Under the pieces are notes generated by a model. It saw only the letters and a program-made list of their open reading frames with translations, had not been told where the DNA came from and made no database searches. This document shows, one piece after another, positions 9,148 through 16,529 of a stretch of DNA of 64,000 bases. The stretch is from Bacteroidales bacterium (GTDB lineage: Bacteria > Bacteroidota > Bacteroidia > Bacteroidales > Tenuifilaceae): contig JACJXC010000005.1 in NCBI GenBank assembly GCA_020636835.1, positions 434,001 through 498,000 of the forward strand. The letters run 5' to 3'. The position numbers and the translations under genes were made by a program. The stretch's first letter is position 1. Every line of letters starts with the position of its first letter.

Positions 9148-9546
9148 ATGAAAACCGATTTCTTATGTCCAAAGTGCTTAGGGTATCTGAGCGTGGGCAG
9201 TCACGTAGTATTCAACGTGAAAAATAAAGACCATGAAGGTGGATTGATACTATTCAGTCCTGTTCTGGGGGACTACGCGTACATTGCCAATCCGTCGTTC
9301 AAAATTACGCCTGGCGAATCGCTTGAATATCGCTGCCCCATTTGCCACGCACCACTATCGGTAAAAGGAGCCGACAATCTTGTTGAAGTGATAATGGTGG
9401 AGGATGACAATTCCCAACATCGAGTTGTATTCTCGACAAAGGAAGGCGAAAAATGCACCTACAAGATCTCGGACAAAGGGGTAGAAAAGTATGGGCAACA
9501 CGCCGACAGTTACATGGATTTTATCACTGCCAGTTTCATGAAATAA
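9148..9546 (+). CDS. Zinc-ribbon protein of unknown function, 132 aa
   Basis: The protein has two CPxC knuckles, CPKC at residues 7-10 and CPIC near 64, which probably clasp one zinc. The C-terminal half, rich in acidic and polar residues, has no motif I recognise. There is no signal peptide, so it is cytoplasmic. Translation starts at an ATG 8 bp after a strong Shine-Dalgarno sequence (AAGGAGG), which is uncommon in Bacteroidota and may mark a highly translated gene. It is divergent from the TonB receptor and convergent with the response-regulator operon. Confidence 0.65.
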   Translation: MKTDFLCPKCLGYLSVGSHVVFNVKNKDHEGGLILFSPVLGDYAYIANPSFKITPGESLEYRCPICHAPLSVKGADNLVEVIMVEDDNSQHRVVFSTKEGEKCTYKISDKGVEKYGQHADSYMDFITASFMK

Positions 9547-9574
9547 GCGCAACCCTAAAAGGGTAAAGTTACCG

Positions 9575-9601
9575 CAAAACACCTACCATTAATGGATGGT
9601 G
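9575..9601 (-). terminator. Probable terminator of the kinase/regulator operon
   Basis: An imperfect hairpin at 9580-9601 (CACC..CCATTAATGG..GGTG, with one 2x2 internal mismatch) is followed on the minus strand by four T. It lies 20 bp past the stop of the NarL-type regulator. Confidence 0.5.
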
Positions 9602-9620
9602 AGGGTATGATATATTCCCG

Positions 9621-10250
9621 CTAGATGGATACTAGTCCGTTTTTAATGGCGTAAACAACCAGCGAGATGGAATTTTTCGACTCGGTTTTCAGCAATAGTT
9701 CGGCTCGATGTTTTTCAACTGTACGCGCACTAATATATAGTTTATCAGCAATTTCGGAATTGGATAGGCCTTTGGCAATTAGCGCCAGCACTTCGTTTTC
9801 GCGCTGTGTAAGGTCAATATTTTTAACGTCCTTGCGTTTCTTAATCATGCTAACCAATAAATCTTGCGAAAAGTAAAGATTGCCGTCAAGAATTTCGTCG
9901 ATAGCCTTCTTCACCTCCGAGGAGTCGGACTCTTTCAGTATAAAACCCTTAACGCCCAGATCGATCATGGAGCTGTAAAACTCCTCGTCCTTATGCATCG
10001 AGAGGATGAGGATTTTGATATCGGGGTAAAGTAACACTGCCTGGCGGGTAGCCTCTACGCCATCCATCACGGGCATCTCAATATCCAGAAGCACAATGTC
10101 GGGCTTGGAGATTTTCAGGAGTTCGAGAAACTCGCGCCCATTATCGGCCTGAGCCACCACCTGAATGTTCCCCTGATTTGCAAGCATAAAGGCCAGGCTT
10201 TCCCGGAAGATTTTATGATCGTCAACAATTATAGCTGTTTTGGTATCCAT
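9621..10250 (-). CDS. NarL/FixJ-family response regulator
   Basis: This is a 209-residue protein with a receiver domain (D10-D11 pocket, phospho-acceptor D56 in VLLDIEMPVMDG, Ser in LILSMHKDE, Lys in FILKESDS). A LuxR-type helix-turn-helix follows (about 145-205, LTQRENEVLALIAKGLSNSE and ISARTVEKHRAELL). It lies 2 bp after the PAS histidine kinase and is certainly its cognate regulator. Its receiver resembles the two stand-alone receivers encoded nearby at 12631 and 15509, which lack the DNA-binding domain. Confidence 0.95.
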   Translation of the reverse strand: MDTKTAIIVDDHKIFRESLAFMLANQGNIQVVAQADNGREFLELLKISKPDIVLLDIEMPVMDGVEATRQAVLLYPDIKILILSMHKDEEFYSSMIDLGVKGFILKESDSSEVKKAIDEILDGNLYFSQDLLVSMIKKRKDVKNIDLTQRENEVLALIAKGLSNSEIADKLYISARTVEKHRAELLLKTESKNSISLVVYAIKNGLVSI

Positions 10251-10252
10251 AG

Positions 10253-12370
10253 CTATCTAACATTAATTGGCGTTTCCAATATAAACAAAAATCCATTCCC
10301 CGGCGATGTTTTAATGGTGTAATTTCCATTTATACTCCTGATGCGGTTATCGATATTGGCAAGCCCATGACCGGAATTTTTATCAATCACCACCCGGGCA
10401 GTATCAAAACCCACACCATCGTCGGCGTATTCCACGCAAATGGAGGCGTTCGCATAGTTAATGGCAAGTTTCACCTCGCTGGCATGCGCGTATTTTAGAG
10501 TGTTATTGATCAACTCCTTCAATATTCTGTAAATAATTATCTCGATCTGCTTATCAAACTTCACCCCCACCGAATTGGTAGAGAAAGCGATAGGGATCAA
10601 CAGTTTGAGGTTATCTATCTCGGCCTGAACCGACGCAATAAGCCCAAACCGCTCAATAAGATGGGGGCTTATATTATTCGATATTGTACGCACATTTTCA
10701 ATGGAACTCTTGATCAACTTTTGAACAACCTCAATAATCTCCACATGCTTGGTATCCTCAAGGCGTTGCTGAAGCACCGACACGTACATTTTAAGACTGG
10801 CCAGCAAGGGGCCAATATCATCGTGCAAATCGGCAGCCAACCGGCTACGCTCCCGCTCCTCGGCCTCGATTGTGGTTCGGATAATAAGCTTCTCGGTAGC
10901 CCTACGTTCGCGCACATCGCGAAGAATGGATAGAACAGCCTTGTCGTCCTGATAATCAATTAAATTGGCGCTAAGCTCCACCGGTATTTTTTCGCCGTTT
11001 GAGTTAATTAACTCAATCTCGATATTACCATACCCCTCGTTGCGGAAAAGAGCACCAATCATCTTCCGGATATCGGAATGGTACGATTGGGGTATGCTGT
11101 CGAACACCTGCCCGGAATACAACTCCTCCGCCTCCATCATCAGCATGCGTTGCAATGCTGGATTGGCCTCGAGTAGTATATAATTGCTGGACACAATGGC
11201 AATGCCGTCGGAAGTATTGTTAAATATTTCGATATAACGGCTCGAGAGCTTGCTTATTTCGCTGGTTTTTTCATCCACCAAACGCTCCAGGTTCTCCTGG
11301 TACTCTTTCAATGACTTTTCGGCATTCTTCAGCCGGGTAACATCACGGGTTAGCCGCCCAATAAGGAAACTCTTGGATAGTTTGATTGGGAATAAAACAG
11401 CGGAAACAAATTTAACTTCACCGCTAGCGAGTTGAACCTCGCCCTCCATCGTGCGCAAATCCTGCTTCGCGATACTCCGGATATACTTTAAGGTTTCGGT
11501 TTTAATCTTCCGGTACGTTTCGGGATTCTTTCTACCCAAGGGTAAAAACTCATACTCCACATCGTACACCTTTCGCCCAATTGCATCGTCGGAGGATAAC
11601 CCGCTAATTGCGACAAGCGATTTGTTCCACTCCACAATATTGGAATCCATATCAATAATCGAAATCCCCTCAACAGACTGATCGATAAAACTCTTAAATT
11701 TTTCCTGATTGGCATTCAGTAAATCGTGTAACTCCTTACGGATATTCACCTCGCGATGCAAATCGACCAATGCCTTATTAAGTTCATCGTTGGTGAGTTT
11801 TAACTCCGAGTTGGTAACATTCAGTTCCTCAACGGTTAATGACAACTGCTGATTTAAATCAATCAGCTTCTGGTTGCGTTCGGCAACTAGTCCCTCCAAA
11901 TCGGATCGGCACATATTTAATTCAGCGATATTCCGCTTATAATCAGTAATATCGGATAAAAATTGAATAATCAGTTGCTCGTTGTAAATGTAAAAGGTAT
12001 TAATGCTAACGTTGGAGATAAACTGCTCCTTGGCCGAATTCTCGTACACCCACTCGTACTTAAATGGGACACCAAACGGATGAGATGTTTCAAAGATCGC
12101 ATTCATCTTATCACGCGAAAGCAGCCCATCGGGCTGGTACCGCGGTGAAAAATCGATGGGCGAATGCCCAATTATACTACTCCAACTAAAGCCAAAGAGC
12201 TCCTCGGCCTTGGTATTGCAATCAACAATGCGCCCATCCTTAAGCAGCAGAATGGCAATAGCGGCATGCTGAAACACTATTCGTTGAATTTCAGCATCCC
12301 GAATAAACTCATCGGGAACTACAGATTTAGGAGCCTCATCAAACATCTGCAAGGGATTATCGCTTACCAT
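10253..12370 (-). CDS. Cytoplasmic multi-PAS sensor histidine kinase (HisKA_3/NarX-like)
   Basis: The 705-residue kinase contains an N-terminal PAS domain (about 22-130), a coiled coil (about 140-220), a second PAS (about 225-345), another coil, and a third PAS (about 375-490). The HisKA_3 dimerisation helix has the phospho-accepting His516 (AADLHDDIGPLLASLKMY), and a HATPase domain follows (N-box ILKELINNTLKYAHA, G-boxes YADDGVGFD and GHGLANIDNRI). No membrane segment is seen, so it senses a cytoplasmic signal, possibly redox or a ligand bound by PAS. It is co-transcribed with the NarL-type regulator and divergent from a stand-alone receiver gene, with a 38-bp palindrome between them. Confidence 0.94.
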   Translation of the reverse strand: MVSDNPLQMFDEAPKSVVPDEFIRDAEIQRIVFQHAAIAILLLKDGRIVDCNTKAEELFGFSWSSIIGHSPIDFSPRYQPDGLLSRDKMNAIFETSHPFGVPFKYEWVYENSAKEQFISNVSINTFYIYNEQLIIQFLSDITDYKRNIAELNMCRSDLEGLVAERNQKLIDLNQQLSLTVEELNVTNSELKLTNDELNKALVDLHREVNIRKELHDLLNANQEKFKSFIDQSVEGISIIDMDSNIVEWNKSLVAISGLSSDDAIGRKVYDVEYEFLPLGRKNPETYRKIKTETLKYIRSIAKQDLRTMEGEVQLASGEVKFVSAVLFPIKLSKSFLIGRLTRDVTRLKNAEKSLKEYQENLERLVDEKTSEISKLSSRYIEIFNNTSDGIAIVSSNYILLEANPALQRMLMMEAEELYSGQVFDSIPQSYHSDIRKMIGALFRNEGYGNIEIELINSNGEKIPVELSANLIDYQDDKAVLSILRDVRERRATEKLIIRTTIEAEERERSRLAADLHDDIGPLLASLKMYVSVLQQRLEDTKHVEIIEVVQKLIKSSIENVRTISNNISPHLIERFGLIASVQAEIDNLKLLIPIAFSTNSVGVKFDKQIEIIIYRILKELINNTLKYAHASEVKLAINYANASICVEYADDGVGFDTARVVIDKNSGHGLANIDNRIRSINGNYTIKTSPGNGFLFILETPINVR

Positions 12371-12482
12371 TAGGCTTTACAATTTAATAATTTTTTAACA
12401 TAAAGAAAAGAGAAACACCCCAAAAATAGAGACAATGCAATACAAAAAAGAGCAAACCAATCGCAAGCGGAAAATGATCGAT

Positions 12483-12520
12483 CCATGTCTGTATGGGTAT
12501 AAATACCCATACAGACATGG
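12483..12520. promoter_or_regulatory. 38-bp perfect palindrome containing GGGTAT/ATACCC boxes
   Basis: Two 18-bp arms (12483-12500 and 12503-12520) are exact reverse complements around a 2-nt centre. The core is TATGGGTAT-AA-ATACCCATA. There is no T-run on either side, so it is not a terminator. It lies in the 260-bp divergent region between the PAS kinase gene and the receiver gene. A further GGGTAT lies nearby at 12540. Related boxes occur before the duplicate receiver at 15374-15425. It is most likely a dimeric regulator binding site. Confidence 0.6.
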
Positions 12521-12561
12521 TATTGAACACACGACAGAATGGGTATAATTAATTGCGATTT

Positions 12562-12607
12562 ATAGTATTTAAACCCTAAAAAAGGGGCACATGCCAATGT
12601 AATTTTG
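12562..12607 (+). promoter_or_regulatory. Promoter of the stand-alone receiver, with conserved upstream box
   Basis: A -7 box TAATTTTG (12600-12607, TAnnTTTG) is preceded, 35 nt upstream, by a box beginning GTATTTAAACCCTAAAAAAG at 12565. No TTTG -33 element is present. The same box and the same 35-nt spacing are found before the paralogous gene at 15509, so the box is probably a functional activator or -33 substitute. Confidence 0.6.
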
Positions 12608-12630
12608 TATCAGTAGAAAAAACTACGATT

Positions 12631-13026
12631 ATGATACCAATACGAATTGCAATAGTAGACGATAGCGCAGAGTTCCGAAAAGCTACTCGATTCTTCTTGG
12701 AGCAAATTCCCGATTTTATAATAGTAGGCGAAGCGCAAAACGGAAAAGAGTTCGTAGAGCTAACCAAGAACAGCTCCATCGACATAGCCCTTATGGATAT
12801 AAAAATGCCCGAGATGGATGGCATATCGGCAACCTATCAAATTGCGAAAACACACTACCCCTACCTGAAGATTATTGCCCTATCGATGCACAACGATATG
12901 GAAAACCTGCGAGCCATGATTGAGGCTGGAGCCATGGGATATATCCAAAAGGAAGATGTTTTTACACATCTCGAAAAAGCCATCCGATCGGTTGCAAGCA
13001 ACAAGCACTACTACGGCAAACTATAA
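12631..13026 (+). CDS. Stand-alone receiver-domain response regulator
   Basis: The 131 residues form one receiver domain with every catalytic residue in place: D10, D11, phospho-acceptor D56 (ALMDIKMPEMDG), S85 and K107 (YIQKED). It ends right after the last helix (KAIRSVASNKHYYGKL), where NarL-type regulators continue into a DNA-binding domain, so it looks like a NarL-type protein without its output domain. It could be a CheY-like signal for the chemoreceptor gene 204 bp downstream, or a phosphate sink for the divergent PAS kinase. Its paralogue at 15509 has lost key residues. Confidence 0.9.
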   Translation: MIPIRIAIVDDSAEFRKATRFFLEQIPDFIIVGEAQNGKEFVELTKNSSIDIALMDIKMPEMDGISATYQIAKTHYPYLKIIALSMHNDMENLRAMIEAGAMGYIQKEDVFTHLEKAIRSVASNKHYYGKL

Positions 13027-13230
13027 ATTAAAACGCCACTGCGATGAAATGAAATAATCAGCAAATCGCAGTAAAACGGACATTCATAATTGAATTATAG
13101 TTACGATTTGCTATTTAAATTTATTTTCATACATTCGTTTAAAAATAACCGATCCTTAGTTAACCAGTTAATTTGAAATACTTTCAATTAATTTTAAAAC
13201 AAACAATAACCCAAATAAAACACTCTACCT

Positions 13231-15309
13231 ATGAAAAAGATGAATGACATTAAAATCGGAATCCGCCTAAATGCAATAATGAGCGGGTTTGTAGTTGTTG
13301 CCTTCGTAGTATTTGGTTTTATTGCCAATAATATGATACAGCAACAGATCCTGGAAACTACTGACGACCGGATGAACGAGCAGGTTTCAGATCTTGTGGA
13401 GATTATAGCCGTGGATCTGCAGGCAAGCTCTGAAAAGGTAAAACTATCCATGCATCTTGCCCAAAACTACCTGTTACGACAAGGCTCCATACAGGAATCG
13501 ACATCGGAATACATCGATTTTGAAGCCAAAAATCAGGAAACAGGGGCAACCGAAAGGCTATCGGTAAGAAAATGGGCTCTCAATGGCAAAACACTGCAGA
13601 ATAACTTTGAAATGGTAGATGCTATTAGCGCCATGAATGTGAAAACAGCCACAATTTTTCAGAAGATTCCACAGGGCTACCTCAGAATATCTACAAATGT
13701 TAAGAACTCCGACGGAAGTAGAGCTATTGGCACATTCATTCCATCCAACAGTCCGGTTGCGCAGGCTATCGACAAAGGGCAATCCTTCTCGGGTCGGGCA
13801 TGGGTTGTGGACAACTGGTACCTTACAACCTACGAACCCTTGAAGATTAATGGCGAAATAAAAGGTATGCTGTACGTGGGAATGCCCGAAAAAGATATGG
13901 GCAACATTCAAGCAATTTTCAACAAAAAACAATACTTCAACACCGGCTACACGTTTGTTGTAGATAGCAAGGGCGATATAATAGTACATCCCAAAAGCGT
14001 GGGCGTCAACATAGGCAAAGAATCCTACTTTGGGCTAATGGAAGAAGCGAAGAATAAAAAGGGAGACATCATCAGAGCTGAATACAACTGGGAAGGGAAA
14101 AACAAAATACAGTACGTATCGTACTTCGAGCCCATCGACTCGTACGTTGCGGTGTCGTTTTACGAATCGGAGATGAATAAAGTGCTGAACAAGATCCGTA
14201 TAACCCTGGTTATTGTTACTGTAATATCAGTTCTTCTGGTTGTGTTAGTGCTTCGCACGATGATCCGATCGGTAGTAAACGCCCTGCAAAAAGGGGTTGA
14301 ATTTGCGGCCAAGGTTGCAAAGGGCGATTTAACGGCCACGGTTGACATATACCAAAAGGACGAAATTGGCGAATTGGCCGAATCGCTCCGCGAAATGATA
14401 ACCAAGGTAAAGAATATTGTGGAGAATATCATGACCGGAGCCGACAGCATATCGGCTGCCAGCTACGAGGTAAGCTCGGCATCCATGCAGCTATCGCAAG
14501 GAGCCAGCGAGCAGGCATCGAGCACCGAAGAGGTGAGCAGCTCCATGGAGCAAATGGCCGCCAATATTCAGCAAAATACAGAGAACTCGCAGCAAGCCGA
14601 TAAAATATCGGTAAACGTATCGCAAGGCGTTCAAAAAGTAGGAACTGCAGCACAGGAAAGTTTAGTATCCATTCGCAATATTGCCGATAAAATTAATATT
14701 ATCAACGATATTGCCTTCCAAACCAACATACTGGCTCTTAATGCCGCCGTAGAGGCTGCCAGGGCTGGTGAGCATGGACGTGGGTTCGCAGTAGTAGCCG
14801 CCGAGGTGCGAAAATTAGCGGAACGAAGTAAGATTGCCGCCGATGAAATTGTAGCCCTTGCATCCAAGAGCGTACATATCACGGAGAGCGCGTCGGGATT
14901 GATGGAAAACCTTGTCCCTGAGATCGAAAAAACGGCCAAACTGGTTCAGGAAATATCAGCCGCCAGTAACGAGCAGAGCGCTGGATCGGAGCAAATCAAT
15001 TCGGCAATTCAGCAATTAAACAGCGTTACCCAGCAGAATGCAGCAGCAAGCGAAGAGTTGGCCACCAATTCCGAGGAGCTGAGCAGCCAAGCTCAACAGC
15101 TAAAAGAGATGATCGCATTCTTCAAGGTGGATATCGCCCACACAAAAAAGGTTGAGGTGCATAAAACGGCCACCATATCGAGCCAGCTGAACACCCCAAA
15201 AATAGCCCCAAAAAATCCAAAAACCCCAAAACCAAAACCTCCCATACAGAACACCAAGGGTATAAACCTGAAGATGAAGGACAACGATAGCGAGTTTGAA
15301 AGCTTCTAA
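13231..15309 (+). CDS. Methyl-accepting chemotaxis protein with extracytoplasmic Cache domain
   Basis: The 692-residue receptor has membrane helix 1 (about 14-36) and a Cache-type sensor domain of about 280 residues (GTFIPSNSPVAQAIDKGQSF, YVGMPEKDMGNI, FVVDSKGDIIVHP). Membrane helix 2 (about 324-346) and a HAMP domain follow. The long signalling coil has the conserved tip INDIAFQTNILALNAAVEAA near residues 490-535. The C-terminus is an odd Lys/Pro-rich tail (KIAPKNPKTPKPKPP) ending DNDSEFESF, without the CheR-docking pentapeptide. No cheA, cheW, cheR or cheB gene is in the window. It is flanked on each side by a receiver-domain gene of common origin. Confidence 0.95.
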   Translation: MKKMNDIKIGIRLNAIMSGFVVVAFVVFGFIANNMIQQQILETTDDRMNEQVSDLVEIIAVDLQASSEKVKLSMHLAQNYLLRQGSIQESTSEYIDFEAKNQETGATERLSVRKWALNGKTLQNNFEMVDAISAMNVKTATIFQKIPQGYLRISTNVKNSDGSRAIGTFIPSNSPVAQAIDKGQSFSGRAWVVDNWYLTTYEPLKINGEIKGMLYVGMPEKDMGNIQAIFNKKQYFNTGYTFVVDSKGDIIVHPKSVGVNIGKESYFGLMEEAKNKKGDIIRAEYNWEGKNKIQYVSYFEPIDSYVAVSFYESEMNKVLNKIRITLVIVTVISVLLVVLVLRTMIRSVVNALQKGVEFAAKVAKGDLTATVDIYQKDEIGELAESLREMITKVKNIVENIMTGADSISAASYEVSSASMQLSQGASEQASSTEEVSSSMEQMAANIQQNTENSQQADKISVNVSQGVQKVGTAAQESLVSIRNIADKINIINDIAFQTNILALNAAVEAARAGEHGRGFAVVAAEVRKLAERSKIAADEIVALASKSVHITESASGLMENLVPEIEKTAKLVQEISAASNEQSAGSEQINSAIQQLNSVTQQNAAASEELATNSEELSSQAQQLKEMIAFFKVDIAHTKKVEVHKTATISSQLNTPKIAPKNPKTPKPKPPIQNTKGINLKMKDNDSEFESF

Positions 15310-15324
15310 CAATCACTTCACATC

Positions 15325-15360
15325 AAAAGGGCTGTTGCAAAATTGCAATGGCCTTTTTTA
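15325..15360 (+). terminator. Probable terminator after the chemoreceptor gene
   Basis: A hairpin centred on GTTGCAA-AATTGCAAT, with imperfect extension AAAAGGGC / GGCCTTTTTT, runs into a T-rich tail (15353-15359). The stem has mismatches but position and T-run fit. Confidence 0.6.
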
Positions 15361-15373
15361 ATTCTTCGAAAAC

Positions 15374-15487
15374 TGGGTAGTTATACCCATGCCCTCGGGG
15401 TATAAATATCCATCGAAAAATGGGTGTATTAATCTGTATATGTAGTATTTAAACCCTAAAAAAAGGGCTTAATTCAATCTACTTTTG
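15374..15487 (+). promoter_or_regulatory. Promoter of the degenerate receiver, homologous to that at 12562
   Basis: The -7 box TACTTTTG (15480-15487) is preceded 35 nt upstream by GTATTTAAACCCTAAAAAAA at 15445, exactly as for the intact receiver gene. Further upstream lie TGGGTAGTTATACCCA (15375-15390), GGGTATAAATATCCA (15398-15412) and GGGTGTATT (15422-15430), relatives of the boxes in the 12483 palindrome. The regulatory region was therefore duplicated together with the gene and partly conserved. Confidence 0.6.
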
Positions 15488-15508
15488 TAAATAAATAATA
15501 CTACAATC

Positions 15509-15931
15509 ATGGAAGACATAAGAATTGCAATAGTGAATGGTAGCGACGATTATCGAAGAGCAATTCGATTCCTCCTTGAGCAGATCCCCGATTTTAAAAT
15601 AGTTGGCGAGGCAAAGGATGATGAAGAGTTTGTTAATCTGGCTAAGCGAATTCCTATTGACGTTGCGCTCATCGACAACCAGTGGCTTGTTATTAACGGG
15701 TTTACAGGAACCTACGAGATAGATAAAACCAAGCACCCCCACCTAAAGGTCATCCTGGTATCGATGTACAACGGGATGGGATACCTAATGGCAATAATCG
15801 AAACCGGAGCCATGGGGTATATCCGAAACCAGAAAGCGTTCAAAAGCCTCGAAAAAGCCATCCGGGCTGTGGCTAGCAACAAGTACTACTACGGCAATCC
15901 TTACGTTGACTACAATTACGCATCGAACTAA
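15509..15931 (+). CDS. Degenerate receiver-domain protein (pseudo-receiver), paralogue of the 12631 gene
   Basis: These 140 residues align end to end with the receiver at 12631 (shared FLEQIPDF.IVGEA, EAGAMGY/ETGAMGY, LEKAIR.VASNK.YYG). The acidic pocket D10-D11 is changed to N10-G11, the conserved Lys107 to Asn, and the MPEMDG loop to WLVING. D56 and S85 remain. Without the metal-binding acidic pair, phosphorylation is unlikely, so it may act as a phosphorylation-independent or decoy receiver. The frame is intact and the promoter is preserved, which argues against a simple pseudogene. The C-terminus carries an added NPYVDYNYASN tail. Confidence 0.85.
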   Translation: MEDIRIAIVNGSDDYRRAIRFLLEQIPDFKIVGEAKDDEEFVNLAKRIPIDVALIDNQWLVINGFTGTYEIDKTKHPHLKVILVSMYNGMGYLMAIIETGAMGYIRNQKAFKSLEKAIRAVASNKYYYGNPYVDYNYASN

Positions 15932-15942
15932 AGCATAAAAAC

Positions 15943-15972
15943 AAAGGTTGCCGCATAAAACGGCAACCTTTT
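15943..15972. terminator. Bidirectional terminator between the pseudo-receiver and hydrogenase operon 1
   Basis: Arms 15943-15953 and 15961-15971 (AAAGGTTGCCG / CGGCAACCTTT) enclose a 7-nt loop, with A/T runs on both sides. The genes on either side converge. Confidence 0.75.
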
Positions 15973-16025
15973 CGCTTAACCAACCTAAACAAATACCCGA
16001 GCGAACAGGTATTGTGCGTTAAATA

Positions 16026-16511
16026 CTACTCCTCGTACTCCTTAATGATGTCCTTAACACCATCGGGCGAAACACGACCGTAAACCTTCTCGCCGATTAG
16101 CACAACAGGAGCCAATCCGCAAGCCCCCACGCAACGTAGGCAGCTTAACGAGAACTTACCATCGGGTGTGGTTTCGCCAACCTTAATATTGAGTACACGC
16201 TTAAACTCATCCAGTACTTTTTCGGCACCCCTAACGTAGCAGGCTGTACCTGTGCACACGCTGATGGGATGTTTTCCTTTTGGCAGCATGGTAAAGAACG
16301 AGTAAAATGTTACAACCCCGTATACCTTAGCAACCGAAATATTCAAATTTGCAGCGATAACCTCCTGAACTTCAGCAGGGAGATACCCGAAAGTTTCCTG
16401 GGTTTTGTGCAACACGTTAATTAGCTCACCGGCATCGTTTTTGAACGATTTACAGATCTCCTGAATTTTGGCAATCTGCTCGGGCTTAAGCTCAACTTTT
16501 ATATGTGACAT
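16026..16511 (-). CDS. NuoE-like [2Fe-2S] subunit of [FeFe]-hydrogenase complex 1 (HydC/HndA)
   Basis: This 161-residue thioredoxin-fold ferredoxin has the four ligands of the NuoE [2Fe-2S] cluster: CTGTAC (Cx4C) and CVGAC (Cx3C). It carries electrons between the NADH-binding NuoF-like subunit and the hydrogenase subunit. It is the last gene of the operon hndB-like, nuoF-like, hydA, nuoE-like, 18 bp after hydA. In operon 2 the equivalent gene is the first, so gene order was rearranged between the two systems. A bidirectional terminator follows. Confidence 0.93.
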   Translation of the reverse strand: MSHIKVELKPEQIAKIQEICKSFKNDAGELINVLHKTQETFGYLPAEVQEVIAANLNISVAKVYGVVTFYSFFTMLPKGKHPISVCTGTACYVRGAEKVLDEFKRVLNIKVGETTPDGKFSLSCLRCVGACGLAPVVLIGEKVYGRVSPDGVKDIIKEYEE

Positions 16512-16529
16512 TGATTATTCCTCCCTCAA

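Noticed and set aside
12483..12520. Palindrome as a transcription terminator
   Set aside because: There is no T-run on either strand, and it lies upstream of both adjoining genes, not downstream.
15509..15931. Second receiver as a plain pseudogene
   Set aside because: The frame is intact over its full length, the core fold residues are kept, and its promoter matches that of the active copy.
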